Shown here: in pieces, positions 52,987 through 64,000 of the stretch
How the letters are laid out: every line of letters begins with the position of its first letter
How positions within the stretch are numbered: the first letter of the stretch is position 1
NCBI GenBank assembly: GCA_036873135.1
Contig: JAPTYO010000001.1
Coordinates: 49,401,774-49,465,773, forward strand
Direction of reading: 5' to 3'
Length of the DNA stretch: 64,000 nt
Source: Clarkia xantiana subsp. parviflora
Lineage: Eukaryota; Streptophyta; Magnoliopsida; Myrtales; Onagraceae
Made by a program: the position numbers and the translations under genes
Notes under the pieces: model-generated
The model's database searches: none
What the model saw: the letters and a program-made list of their open reading frames with translations, nothing else
Told to the model about the DNA's origin: nothing

Positions 52987-53185
52987 TATATATATATTAG
53001 AAGGAACCGCATGCGTTGCACGCTCGGCGGATGATATGAAAATTACTATGACGAAAATATTAGTAATTTAGTACTTTGTAAGTGGAAAAAAATAAATATA
53101 TTTCAAAGAAAAAAAATGTTGTATTATCTTACTATAGTTTGATTTAGGGTAGTATAATAGTGTGAATATATAACGTTTTAACAAA

Positions 53186-53220
<35 letters not shown>

Positions 53221-54827
53221 TAAAAAGCAAAAGAAATAAGAAACATGTTTGTGTCAAATTGAAAACTTAACAGGGTAACAAAATATTAAAAAGAACAATG
53301 TGATATGACTAATAGAGTATTTTCGAGTCAGTTTACTAAATGGATGGACTAATGCATGAAATTGACACTAAGTCCACAACGTCGTGGATCCACCTCCAGA
53401 GAGCATAGTCGTTCACCGTCACTGTTTTGGATGTGTTGAATGATGAATACGCTGCATTGATTTCATGAATTATGCGGTATCTTTGTATTATGTAACAATA
53501 CAATAATTTATTTGGTCAAATAGGTAAATATATTAATAATAATATATACTTGAAGAGATATCAATCTTTAAGGGAAAAAATCTACATAATATACTTCATG
53601 AAAAATATTGAAGAGACAAAATATTTATTGAATTTTTTTTATATATATTTAATAATAATAGATACTTAAAGAGACAACAACATTTCGATAAAAAAAAAAA
53701 AACAATATACTTAAGAAATATATTTGAAGAGGTACAATAATAAGTGATAATGACACTTGAAAATTTATGTTATATATATATAGAAAAGTTCGGACCGGGA
53801 GCGTTAAGGTTAAAGTCCTCCCCACGGCGGCGTCTCCGACTGGTTTCGACCTCGGGTCGCCCATGGGAAACACAACTCGCTTTACCAGTTGGTCCAACCA
53901 ACCTTGGGTTACTTGAAAAGATGTATTGATTGGTGATGATGATACTCCATACATTTAATATAATAAAATAATAGTAGTAGTAGTAGTAGTAGTAGTATAT
54001 ATATATAGATTTATTGATAAATGTTACCATATATGTGTATTTTAAGGGAACCATCATAACTTTTGGTGGTGAGACACTGAAGTATTTTTAAAATAGTAGT
54101 AGAAGTAGATATTCGTCATCCACTATCGCTCTAGAAAGTCAGTGCCACCTTGTTGGTGCTGCCTCTACTTATGGTGGCGTTGCCTGCGATTCATGTGGTT
54201 TCAACCATAGTATGACTGTTTTTGGTTCTAAGGAAAATGCAGGTTTACTCTAAATATACCGAAAAGGGGTCATGCATCTCTTTTGCTATACAATAGAGCC
54301 ATCTCCTCCTAGGCTTTACACTGCAAAATTTGACCCTTCAAAGACCTCTAGCATGGTGGCTCCCTCGGTCTTGGTTAAGGCGGGATGCTTACTCCAGGGG
54401 CTTCTATGCTCCAGCTCACGGCTAGTACAATTTTTCCGGCCTTCGTTTGTTTTACTGGCCCTAAACCTCAACTACGCCAACTGCTGGGGAAACATGTTTG
54501 GTCTTTGTCCTCTGTTATGCAGCCTCTGGGTATGATCTGCTAACCAATTTCTAATATTTCAACGACTGTAAGTAAGGGTTCTCTTCGGCATCTCCGAAGA
54601 GCGCTAGTACCTTTGGGATGTTCCTCTGACTGAGATGCACGGGTATACTGACCCTTAGTCATGTTTACCAACGAAGGACCCTTACATTTATGTGGTCCCA
54701 CATGGTTGACCTTTGGTACAAGTTCGACCTCGTGTTGATTGTTTTTCCTACTTCTCATGTCACTGCCGCCCATCTTTCACTCTTTGTAGACGGGTTTTCC
54801 ATTTGGCAGATGTATGAAGGACTGGCA
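52987..54827. other. Intergenic DNA with possible further Helitron end and unassigned repeats
   Basis: At 52997-53025 TTAGAAGGAACC and a GCATGCGTTGCACGC hairpin look like another Helitron 3' end on the minus strand (CTAA terminus), but its 5' end was not found. The segment 53790-53930 is GC-rich and on the minus strand reads like tRNA-type or retroelement sequence. The segment 54100-54820 is moderately GC-rich, probably old transposon, and has no recognisable protein. Confidence 0.4.
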
Positions 54828-56369
54828 TGTTTTTCTTGAAGGCCAATGACTGGTTTCGAACGTCCTGGTTATTATCGGTAAGACATTGCATATCCTTCGG
54901 GATCCTGCTGGTTCGGAAGCTAATACCGCTATCCTGATGATGGTCAGGGCAGGCCGAAAACCAGTTAAGCTGCTCTTAGGAGCAAAGACCCCAAACCACG
55001 ACCTGTTCCGTCCGTATGTGCAGTGCGAGTTGGGCTTCGAGAATTGATCTTGGGAGTAAAGAAGGCTGATCTGGGTGTGGAAATGTTGGATGCCCCGCGT
55101 GTCGATTCCGCTAGGAGCGTCAAAACTCTAGTAACGTGACAAGTGGTATCAGAGCAAAGTTCTCGTTCGTTCCATGTGAGCTTCAAGATAGAAGATTACT
55201 GTTGCGGACTCTGAAACGTTAATGGTTGTTGATTTACCACGAATGCCATTAGGTGGTGTGACTCCAAAGAACTCAGAAGACATGCCGCGGAGGGTTGCTT
55301 TCAATCCGAGAGATCAAGGACGTGCGGTGACGTTGCCACTAGGGATGGGCAAAAAAACCGGTCCGGCCCGGAACTGGACCGGTTCCAAACAGACCAGGTT
55401 TTGCAAGTGGAAACCGAGCCAAGAACCGTTTGTATACTTCTGATGGAACCGGTTTTAAACTGGACCAGACTGGTTTGGACCGGTTTTTTTTACCCGGACT
55501 GGTTTTTGACTAGTTTTTTGTTTTTTTTTTATAAATTTTTAGTGTAAATCTATAAATAAAAACGGGTCGGACCGGTTCCGAACCGGTTTTGGACCGGACT
55601 GGTCTGCTTTTTATAAACAGTCCAGAACCGGTCCAGAAACGGTCCAGATTTTGTTGGTCAACATCTAATTCGATCCGGACCGGACTACTTAAACCAGTTC
55701 CGGTCCGGTCCAGGCCGGACCGGTCCAATGCCCATCCCTAGTTGCCACTATGGGGAGTGGATGCACTAGAGAAGAGTGTAGTCAGGTGCACATATTGGCA
55801 TTTACGGCGTGGTGAAGTGTGTCCTTTTGTGGAAGAATTGAAGATTCCTTGAAGGCAGCGGGACTACGCAACGAGGGCGTTGTGTAGGTTGGGTGGGGGA
55901 GGATGTCACGGACCTGGAAAGTGGTGCAAGTTAGAGCACACCAACGTCTACTACGTCCAAAGGATTTTTTGTACATAAAGCTCTTTAGGGGGAGTAGTAG
56001 TTGGAAGCTAAGCCAGGACGTGATGGATGTGGATCTCTCTCCCCCCAATACATGGGGTGTCGCTTGAAGGTCAATGGCTGGTTTCCAATGTCCTGATTGT
56101 TATCGGTAAGACGTTGCATATCCTTCGGGATCCCGCTGGTTCGGGAGCTAATGCCGCTCTTATGATGATGGCCAGTGCAGACTGAAAACCAGTTAAGCTG
56201 CTCTTAGGAGTAAAGACCCCTAACAACGACCTGTTCCGTCCGTATGCGCAGTGCGAGTTGGACTTCGAGAACTGATCTTAGAAGTAAAAAGGGTTGATTC
56301 AGTTGTGGGAAGGCTGGATGCCCCGCGTATCGATTCCCCTGAAAGCGTCAAAACTCCAGACACGTGACA
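54828..56369 (+). mobile_element. TRIM-like LTR element with a nested hAT-like MITE
   Basis: Direct repeats 54828-55141 and 56058-56369 (about 313 bp) share most positions (GACATTGCATATCCTTCGGG-like block, GACCTGTTCCGTCCGTATG, ATGCCCCGCGT). They start TGT and end GTGACA. TGGTATCAGAGCAAAG after the first is a textbook initiator Met-tRNA primer-binding site, and a CATGGGG purine tract precedes the second. The interior is 916 bp, of which 409 bp is the MITE and its duplication. No gag or pol domain is visible. Flanking 5-mers differ (TGGCA and CTATC), so one end may be recombined. Confidence 0.8.
55340..55740. mobile_element. hAT-like MITE made of CCGGTCC repeats, copy 2
   Basis: The perfect terminal repeats TAGGGATGGGCA and TGCCCATCCCTA are flanked by an exact 8-bp duplication GTTGCCAC (55332-55339 and 55741-55748). 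The 401-bp body is again built of GGACCGGTT- and AACCGGTCC-type words. It is inserted in the interior of the TRIM. Confidence 0.88.
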
Positions 56370-56734
56370 CTATCTACTCCGAATGGAGCCCTTATGCACT
56401 GTTACCTATTTGTCAATTCTCTTTGTTATTCTCTCATCGGTATGTAGCTTCGTCCTTCTATTTCACTTGAGCTACGTCAGTTCCTTTGTAGTTTATTATG
56501 TTTGCATGTCTGTAGTTTAATTCTTGTAGTTTGATGTTTATCAATAAAATATTTTAATAAAAAAACTCATAGAGAACAATCATAAAGAAGTTTGTTTATT
56601 TATCTTATATTATATAATATAACAAGTATTTATATTTCCAACTATTTATTTATATATAATATAATATAATATAGTAAGTAATTTTATTTCCAACGATCCT
56701 AAACTTATCCCGCTATGTAATGTTCAGGCTCTCC

Positions 56735-57008
56735 TGCTTACAATTTGAGTTTTTTCCGACCAGACTTAGAGAACAACCAGCGCATGCACTGGCCCGTCAA
56801 CGTAGCCCCACCAGCAATCTAGTATAGTCAAGAGGCCGGCCCGTTAAGCCTAGATCTACTCGTCTCCCCATATGTCTGACGCGGTATATGGTCCAGACGA
56901 GACTTGATATTTTAATCAGGTCACCCCTGAGGGGTTTCGAACATGGAACTTCGAAGCCAAACCACATGGAAGTAAGCGCCCATGACCACTAGACCACCAC
57001 TGGCATAG
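56735..57008 (-). mobile_element. tRNA-derived SINE, best copy
   Basis: On the minus strand the head has an RNA polymerase III A-box (TGGTCTAGTGGTC, 56983-56995) and a B-box (TGTTCGAAACCCC, near 56931-56943), about 40 bp apart as in a tRNA. The tRNA-unrelated body runs to about 56735. Related copies are at 9935-10142 and 41195-41447. Confidence 0.72.
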
Positions 57009-57503
57009 TTCAATGTCAATCAAACATCACTTTAACTTTTCTTGCTGCTTTAACAAAAAAAACTTATGTTGCTTCATTGGATTCTAGTAATTTAGAGCGT
57101 TCATTCTTATATGGTCTGATTTCAGAGTCATGAGTTCGATCTCCTGTGGCTTAATTAAAATCATAGCCCGGAAGAAAAGGAAAAGAGAATTAATATCTAA
57201 CGGACGGACCTTTTAAATATACTAGATTTGATTAAAATTATTTCTTGAAAAAGAGAAAACGATGACTATTAGTCTAATACCTAACCGACCGAATTCTTAA
57301 ATATAATATGTTGCTCATGTCATGAGTACTAGCCTATTCCTTTTATTAAAAAAAAAAAATTATGTTGCTTCTCTGTGCAACCAACGTAACATTACAATTA
57401 CGGGTTCGACAGGTTTGGCCAACCTCGGCCCAGCCTGTGCGACAAAACTCTTCTCCCCATCCCATTTATCTCGCGGACTGTGTATTATGGGAAAAAAATA
57501 GGG

Positions 57504-57672
57504 GCTGGCTAATTTGTTGTCAAGTTTATTTAAATTTGAATTTCTGACCATTTGATCAAAACATTTAAAACTCTCTCAGCTGAAAAAGAAGAAAGAGAGG
57601 AAGTATGCACGAATTTCGATAATTTGATCCAATGGTCAATAGTTAGAATTTCAAGTTTAAATAAATAGCCAT
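57504..57672. repeat. Small foldback MITE, copy 2
   Basis: It shares arms (GTTTATTTAAATTTGAATTT) and loop (CTCTCTCAGCTGAAAAAGAA) with 25006-25178. The right arm is more diverged. Confidence 0.65.
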
Positions 57673-58150
57673 TCCAAAAAAATATACCCGCAAAAGGCAT
57701 AGCCTATCATCGCTGATTAAAAAAAAAAAAAAATTCACCATATCTAAATTCAATTCGAAATACAAACTACCAAACACAACAAACTAATCGCAAATTCAAA
57801 TTAGAAACTACAAATCCAAATTCATATTATCAAACACATCAAACCCTTATTGTTTTGACTATATGTTCTTGTTACCCCTATAGTTTCACATAATTAAGAA
57901 AAACGGGGCGCGCGATGCATGTTTGTAGGACCACTTCAAGCCCTGATCCGTCCCGTGAGAATGCGGATTCGCGGGACTAAATCGGGGAGGACCCATTGAC
58001 ACCCTAATTACAGTCTAAGTCTTAGTTAATTAATTACAACTACCCATAACATAAGAATGTTTGTAATCATATGTCAGCAATAGACATTGCCATTTATCAT
58101 TTGATGAATTAGCAATCAGCAAACTAATTAAGGTTCGGAGTGGTGATTGA

Positions 58151-61100
58151 TTACTTCTTCCCCTCGGCCATGTCGTGTTCTTCGTATTCACAGTCGCCAC
58201 CTTTAAGCAAATGCTCCCTGCAAACCAAAAGCAGTAACCCATATAATATATGATCTCAACAAATACAGGCATATATACAGATACATATAGAGCCACAGAC
58301 CTGAGTCTGACACAAAGGCGTGCTAATGCATCAGATCCATTCCTATAAGCCACATCTTCGATCTCGGTAGCATTCGATAAAGTGATTGTATCAGCTAACC
58401 TAAACTCGCACAGCTCCTTCAATGAACACGCATCCGTTAAGACCGCAGAGTGCCCACCCCCTGCTGCTATCTTTCGAACCTCCCCCACATACCTTCATTG
58501 ATAATTGTAAAATATTAGAGTGAAATTTACTGAAAAAAAAGGTTATGTTTTTAAATTTTTAAGAAAAGGAGTGACTGAGTGATTGAAATCAAAGTTTCCT
58601 GAGACAGGAAATAGTGTATTTTAGAATAAAAATCACACTTTATAAGGAAATTCAACCAAGTGAGAAAATTTAGTGCGAAAAAAGTTATATTTTCAAGGGA
58701 AAAAAACGACCCAGATTCCTTAAATGGAAAAAAAAAATTGAATTTTTACACTAAATTTCACACTTTCTAGCGTTAGTCGTTACAGTTTTATAATTATAAC
58801 CCTTTAAAGATGAAACTTTAAAGGGTATTCTGAAAAAGTGCCAACAATCAAATAAAGGCAAATCTTACCAATCGACTGGAGAAGGAAACCAGGCGTAAGT
58901 AGATTTCTCATTCGCAGCTTGCCCATAACTATTATAACCCCAACCATGAATCCTTCCATCTCGAGTGCATATAAGGGTGTGGGAATGTCCACAAGCCACG
59001 AGCTTCACGTCTTTTGGGACAACCAATGCAGGGATGTTTCTGAAAAATGAGTTCGAATCATTTGCAACACATGAAAAGAAACCATTTTGAGGGCCGAGTC
59101 CCAACTGCCCTGCTTGGCCGCTGCCCCAAGCATATAGGGCGCCCTGTAATGTTAGGGCACACGTGTGAACACCGCCACAAGCTACATCCTTTATTTGTAT
59201 ATAGTCAAGTGCGGCAACTCGTCTTGGAAGCAGCTCCTTTTCTCCGTATTGGAGGGAACTGTGTCCCAGCTGCCCCATGCTTCCGAGGCCCCAAGTGTAG
59301 CTGTAATTTCACAAAGGAAAGTGATAAAGATCAGATTTTTATGAATGGGGATAAACAATAACAAGCACAAGAACAAGGAGTCATCTTATAATACAGAAGT
59401 ATGTCACAAAATACAAGAGGGTACTTTGCTTTATTGTTGATATTTTTTTTTTTTGTATCAGCAAAAGATGGTGCAACCATATACAAGAATTATAATTTAA
59501 AAAAAAATATGGTGTTTTGCTTTATCCATCAGGAAAAAAGCATGGCATCTTCCGGTTACATATGCATTGATGACTGTCTTACCATTTTCTGAAAGAAAAA
59601 AAAAGCTATAAAGCATAGTATGGAATTTTTGCTGTATATTTAGTGATAGTATCATTTGAGATTTTCAGGTGTCCTCTTGCAATGGAAAAGGGGGCGAAAT
59701 TGGCCTTCCACAAACGAGTATAAATTACTAAATTAGCAAGCAATAAGCATGCAAGATGTGATGGCATAATGAAGAGCGGGGTTAGAAACTTGCAGATATG
59801 ATGTCATCTGAATTTGCAGCATCCAGAATTTTCATGCTAAGGAGTTATCTCCATCAAGTTCACTTCACAAATCACTTACACCTCTCCATTATCTGAAATG
59901 GCGGCTGTGTGGTACTCTCCACATGACACCTGGACAATCTTCACAAGCTCGGGAGCTTCATCGAGGAATTTCGCATAAGCGTTTATCACCCAAGCTCCCT
60001 GAAGTCCCTCTGATGTAACACCTCTACCAAGCTGACCGTACTCATTATAACCTGGTTTTATACAGAAATTTCAATTTTTCAAAAGAAAAGTGGTGCACAG
60101 AGCATGAATGTATTGGGAAATATAGTCACTGCATTCTAAGATCTTGGCAACCAAAAATCAAATTTTACTCATTTAATATTGTTGGCAAAGGAAACTTCTC
60201 CTAAATTAGTTATTACCCCAAGCTTGAAGTAGCCCTTCTTCTGATAAAGCCACCACATGCGCTGTTCCACAAGATACTTGACGAATGTTCTATAACAAAT
60301 CAAAACCATATTTCGTATTAATTATCAATGCAGGTAAATATGTAAAAACACAAGTGAAGGACATGAACTGAGAATGTAGCATAATAATGGGATACGAAAT
60401 GGTCTGTTTTGTCTGGCAAAAAGTTCCTTTTTTTTTTATAAGGAAAGAAAAAATTGGTCTGTTTTCATTCTGTAAGAAGCCACTGGAAGAGTAAGAACAA
60501 AATAGAGCACAAATGCCACTAATAACAATTGTTGGTGCATGTTAAAAGTGAATAAATTCAGCACATATGATCCTGAATGAACAACATATACATGAAACGT
60601 GGTACCTACCGTGTTCTGAGGAAAGGCTCCCCAATATAGACGAGGAAAGTCTGATCCCTGAAATCATTGTATAATTAGCAAAATCTGAAATAAGGCCCTT
60701 TGGAAGTCCCTAATCTAGATGCATAAGCAACATTCTCGGATTTTGGCATAGGCAAGTAGATAACCTGATTCTGTCCCCAAACCCAAAGTCTACTCCTTGA
60801 GAGAGTTCCATCATTTTCACGAGGTTCGGCGATAGCAACAGTGCAATGAGCTCCACATGCAACTGACTTAACAAACTCGGTCTGCAGCTGTTTTACTTTC
60901 TGTGGTTGCTTTCTCCTCTCCTCAGTTCCATCTCCCAATTGACCGAAATCATTAGCACCTGCCATAACTCACCCCATCTTATCTCAGTAAAATCTTATAA
61001 AGCTATCCTAAAAAACATATATGCAGTCAAAAGTAAATAAATCACTCGGTTGTATATACCGAGCAAGGCACTTCATCCCTTTTTTGCAGAGTGATGAACA

Positions 61101-61481
61101 ATTAAATCCGTAAAATTAACCAGGGTGATCGAACCATGATCGAATACTAACATCAGCAAATCATGCCTAAGGAATTGAATACTAGCTGTAGTGCTATATG
61201 TGATATAAGAAGTGAAAATGGAGCCCACCCCAAGTAAAGAGAGACCCATCAGAAGTCACAGCAGCCGTATGCTCACGGCCACAAGCAATATCCAGCCACT
61301 GGGAATTGCGTCCAGCTGGGCAGCCGAAAAGCTCAGGCGGGAGCTGCTTCGGGATCCTCAGCTGATAATCTTTTCCCTTCCTCCCCGTTTGGCCACACTG
61401 GTTGTATCCCCAGACATAGATTGCACTCTTTGTCGGGAGGTTTGTCGGTCGCGAATCTCCCAAAATGCCTCCGATGTCCAT
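58151..61481 (-). CDS. RCC1-repeat (UVR8-like fold) protein
   Basis: Eight coding exons in transcription order: 61481-61229, 60958-60765, 60657-60610, 60289-60217, 60051-59880, 59300-58869, 58492-58301 and 58217-58151. They total 476 aa in one frame. Repeats with the RCC1 signature recur: YVWGYNQCGQTG, FTWGANDFGQLGDG, AWGYNEYGQLGRG, YTWGLGSMGQLGHS, YAWGSGQAGQLG and HGWGYNSYGQAA. Each is paired with a VACGxxHT- or VSCG-type strand, implying a seven-bladed propeller. The tail (EHLLKGGDCEYEEHDMAEGKK) is charged. The start is the ATG of MDIGGILG; an upstream in-frame stop and a likely leader intron (61733-61504) argue against an earlier start. The family includes RCC1 and the UV-B receptor UVR8. 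I did not see UVR8's GWRHT motif, so a UV-B role is not implied. Partner unknown. Confidence 0.93.
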
Positions 61482-61502
61482 GAATTCCAGCACAGATCTA
61501 AG

Positions 61503-61810
61503 CCTAACATAGCGTAATGGTGGCGCAATCAATGAATCATCATCAGTTCATCAGTAAGAAACTAAAATCGGAAGGACGAAGCAGAAGTTTCGAAATTGGA
61601 TGAAGAATCATCGACATTTTCAAGAAACGAAGCTCGGAAGGGAGAAGCACCAAATCAAGAACCGGTTAATCGAGAAATTCAGCTAGATTTGAGGCGGAGT
61701 TGAATTGGAGGTTAAATTCAACGAGAGTCTTACCTGGGTCAGATGGATAAATAGAGAAGAGGCCGAAGATTGAGCTTCAACCGTCGACCGTCGTGAAAGA
61801 GTTCTTTTTC
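61503..61810 (-). other. Probable 5' leader of the RCC1-type gene with an intron
   Basis: On the minus strand a good donor CAG-GTAAGA lies at 61734/61733 and an acceptor TTAG-GC at 61504/61503, 22 bases before the ATG. The presumed first leader exon runs from about 61810 to 61735. The intron is about 230 bp. Inferred from splice signals only. Confidence 0.5.
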
Positions 61811-62765
61811 GTTTTTCCTGCCAAATTAACCAATTTGTAACAACTAACAAGACAAAAATTTGTAGTTCCCACGTTCGGGGAGAATGGAGATGGCCAGATG
61901 GGTCGGGTCACCCGAACTGTACAACCTTTCCTAGTTTGTGCAGTGAAGTCCCTACACTTTTACCTAGATTCAAAAGTGAATCCTCTCTAGCAGGGAGAAC
62001 AGAAGAAACGCTGAAACGGGGACTGCTTAGATTTGCTCATTGAAAGTTTGTGGTCCAGTTGTATTTTACAATGTTTATTTAAGAAGTATTCTGCAATATC
62101 CCCGTAATTGACTATCTTAACCTTAACCAATGTCAGCTACCAAAGAATGCTTACAACAACCGTTTCCCACGTTCCTGTCTGGTCTTTCAGGTTGAAGCCG
62201 CAAACTTGTCGATACTTTCAGGTACCTCTCAATCCGAAACATCTATTGTCAATTGCCTCTTTTGTGATTTATTATATGTCCGATCATTGAGATAAGATTG
62301 TTCCTATTAAAATTGAGCGCCTGGGTCATTTCCTGGATTGTATACGACTCTCACTACAAGTTCCAGTATGGATTTAGTTTCCTGATGAAAGACCTGTCCA
62401 AATTTGTCATGATGCTCCTATAGATGCATGTAGCTGTTAAAAGGACATGCTTTCTGTTTCAGTTTCTTGAATTGATCGAATAATTCATCGGAAAGGCTAG
62501 AACTTTTCTGGAGATGGAGTAATCAAGAAATGGGTTTCCTGATGATCCCTAGTTTTCTGTATATCGAGAAAAGGATGGAGTTTTTAAAAGACATGTTTTT
62601 TTGGTCTGTTTCTTCAATTGATTGAACAATTCGTGTAAAAGTGAATATTTTGAAGTAGTTGGAATAATAAAGAAGTTCAAGGGTTTTAATACGATCTAAC
62701 AAGGTTATATAATTCACATTTTGATAATTTCTACATACAAGTAGATTCATAGACAATTCGAAGCT
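61811..62765. other. Divergent intergenic region between RCC1-type and DsbA-like genes
   Basis: The two genes are transcribed away from each other and share less than 1.3 kb between start codons, so both promoters must lie here. No third gene was recognised; the short frames at 62108-62290 and 62523-62756 show no family features. Confidence 0.5.
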
Positions 62766-63921
62766 ATGGCCGAGTCAGCAAGTCAGAATGCAGCAAAGAA
62801 GCCTATTAAGATCGACATCAGTTCAGATACTGTCTGTCCATGGTGTTTTGTCGGTAAGAAAAACCTGGACAAGGCAATGGCTATGGCAAAGAATCAATAT
62901 GATTTTGAGGTCAATGCCTTAACTTTCCACTTTGTTCTTCAATTCAGACTCCATTTCACTGTCTAAAGCCATGTTTTCTTTTTTGCAGGTTAAATGGCAT
63001 CCATTTTTCCTAAACCCATCTGCCCCTAAAGAAGGCATTGATAAAAAAGAGTACTATCGGACTAAATTTGGTGCTCGATCCGAAGGAATGGCTGCTAGAA
63101 TGTCTGAGGTTATTCCTCTCTCTTTTGTCCTGCTCCTTACAACAAAACAGTTTTTTTTTCTATACTAAAACTTTCTCCATTGATCTATGTTTTGTGGGAT
63201 TTTCAGGTTTTTAGGAGTGTTGGGCTCGAATACAGCCTTTCTGGTCTCACGTAAGACATTTATTAACTAGTTGATGTAAAGTTGTCGTTTTTTTGCTCCT
63301 ATCGCACAAGAATTATAATTCTGCCTATCCAATTATAAGCAAGATTTTGTAATTGCAGAGGAAACACACTCGATAGCCACAGACTTATATATTATGCCGG
63401 AAAGCAAGGCGCCGACAAGCAGCATAACCTTGTGGAGGAGCTCTGCCTCGGCTACTTCACTCAAGGAAGATATATTGGTGATAGGTTAGTTGTTCTGTCT
63501 GAGGTTCATTTATGTTATGGAGCCTGTTTTGTTCTTTTCATGTTTTGAATTATGAGATTGGTCGAAAAAATAAGGTTATGTTATCTCAATGCAGAGAGTT
63601 CCTTCTAGAGGCAGCTGCTAAGGTTGAGCTTGAAGGTGCAGCAGAGTTTCTTGATGATCCGAATAATGGGTTGCAGCAGGTTCAGGACGAACTCAAGCAG
63701 TACTCGTCTCGTATATCTGGGGTTCCACATTTTGTGGTACGTAAAAAACAGATTTTGTTTTCAGAATTATGTCATCGATACGATTCTCTGCATCTAATCT
63801 GTTTCTCTGATGTTTGGAATGCTTGTTTTTGTTACAGATTAACGGTAAGCATGAGCTAAGCGGAGGCCAGCCGCCTGAGGTGTTCTTGAGAGCATTTGAA
63901 GTTGCTGCAAAACATGCCTGA
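62766..63921 (+). CDS. DsbA/FrnE-like thioredoxin-fold oxidoreductase
   Basis: Six exons (62766-62909, 62989-63108, 63207-63250, 63359-63484, 63595-63736, 63838-63921) give 219 aa. The N-terminal strand IKIDISSDTVCPWCFVGKKN carries the CxxC pair as C24-P-W-C27. The helical insert includes WHPFFLNPSAPKEGIDKKEY and SHRLIYYAGKQG. The cis-proline loop is GVPHFV at about residues 187-192. The protein ends with GGQPPEVFLRAFEVAAKHA. This is the DsbA/FrnE (2-hydroxychromene isomerase-like) family of thioredoxin-fold proteins and is of the expected length. No signal peptide is visible, so a cytosolic location is likely. Its redox substrate in plants is not known to me. Confidence 0.93.
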
Positions 63922-64000
63922 TGTTTCTCATTTATGAATGTGTCTATAGACTGTCCAAAACATTCTGAAATCAATGTTTGGAAACGTGATTTGTCTTGTA

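Noticed and set aside
61482..61532. Earlier start for the RCC1-type protein adding 17 residues
   Set aside because: The upstream codon is TTG, not ATG, an in-frame stop lies just above it, and a splice acceptor falls within the added stretch.

Overview
The window looks like nuclear DNA of a flowering plant, most likely a core eudicot. All recognisable genes are split by short AT-rich GT-AG introns, two are floral MADS-box genes with the canonical plant exon plan, and the intergenic DNA is AT-rich and full of plant transposons (Helitrons, Mutator-like, hAT-like and Harbinger-like miniature elements, TRIM and Ty1/copia remnants, tRNA-derived SINEs). Nothing in the sequence fixes the species.

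Six protein genes could be assembled exon by exon, each giving one uninterrupted frame. (1) An R2R3-MYB factor on + (11856-13136, 248 aa). (2) A 107-aa protein with four CxxC motifs of DnaJ zinc-finger type on + (13479-14725). (3) A SEPALLATA1/2-type MADS-box gene on + (27559-30018, 246 aa, 8 exons). (4) A FRUITFULL-type (AP1/FUL clade) MADS-box gene on + (47183-51121, 250 aa, 8 exons). (5) An RCC1-repeat beta-propeller protein on - (58151-61481, 476 aa, 8 coding exons). (6) A DsbA/FrnE-like thioredoxin-fold oxidoreductase on + (62766-63921, 219 aa), divergent from the RCC1 gene.

Layout: 1-11.8 kb is gene-poor and holds a foldback element, a Helitron with a nested Mutator-like MITE, two further Mutator-like elements and a SINE. 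At 11.8-14.7 kb lie the MYB and zinc-finger genes. At 14.9-22.4 kb there is a nest of retroelements: a Ty1/copia 3' remnant, TRIM units with 122-bp LTRs, and a small LTR element whose 5' LTR was split by two Helitrons in a row. At 25.0-26.8 kb there are three MITEs upstream of the SEP gene. The 17 kb between SEP and FUL contains Helitrons, foldbacks, a hAT-like MITE, a Mutator-like MITE and a 3.3-kb non-autonomous LTR retrotransposon with three families of internal minisatellites. At 51.9-57.7 kb there is another Helitron, a TRIM with a hAT-like MITE inside it, a SINE and a small foldback. The last 6 kb is gene-dense.

Functionally, SEP and AP1/FUL proteins act as partners in MADS tetramers that control floral meristem identity and organ or fruit development. 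Having one of each as direct-orientation neighbours fits the known ancient SEP/AP1 tandem pair of angiosperms. The remaining genes show no obvious shared pathway. I found no clear evidence for an undescribed multi-gene system. The most informative novelty is the transposon record: several insertions have target-site duplications and empty sites visible inside the window, so their order can be read directly.
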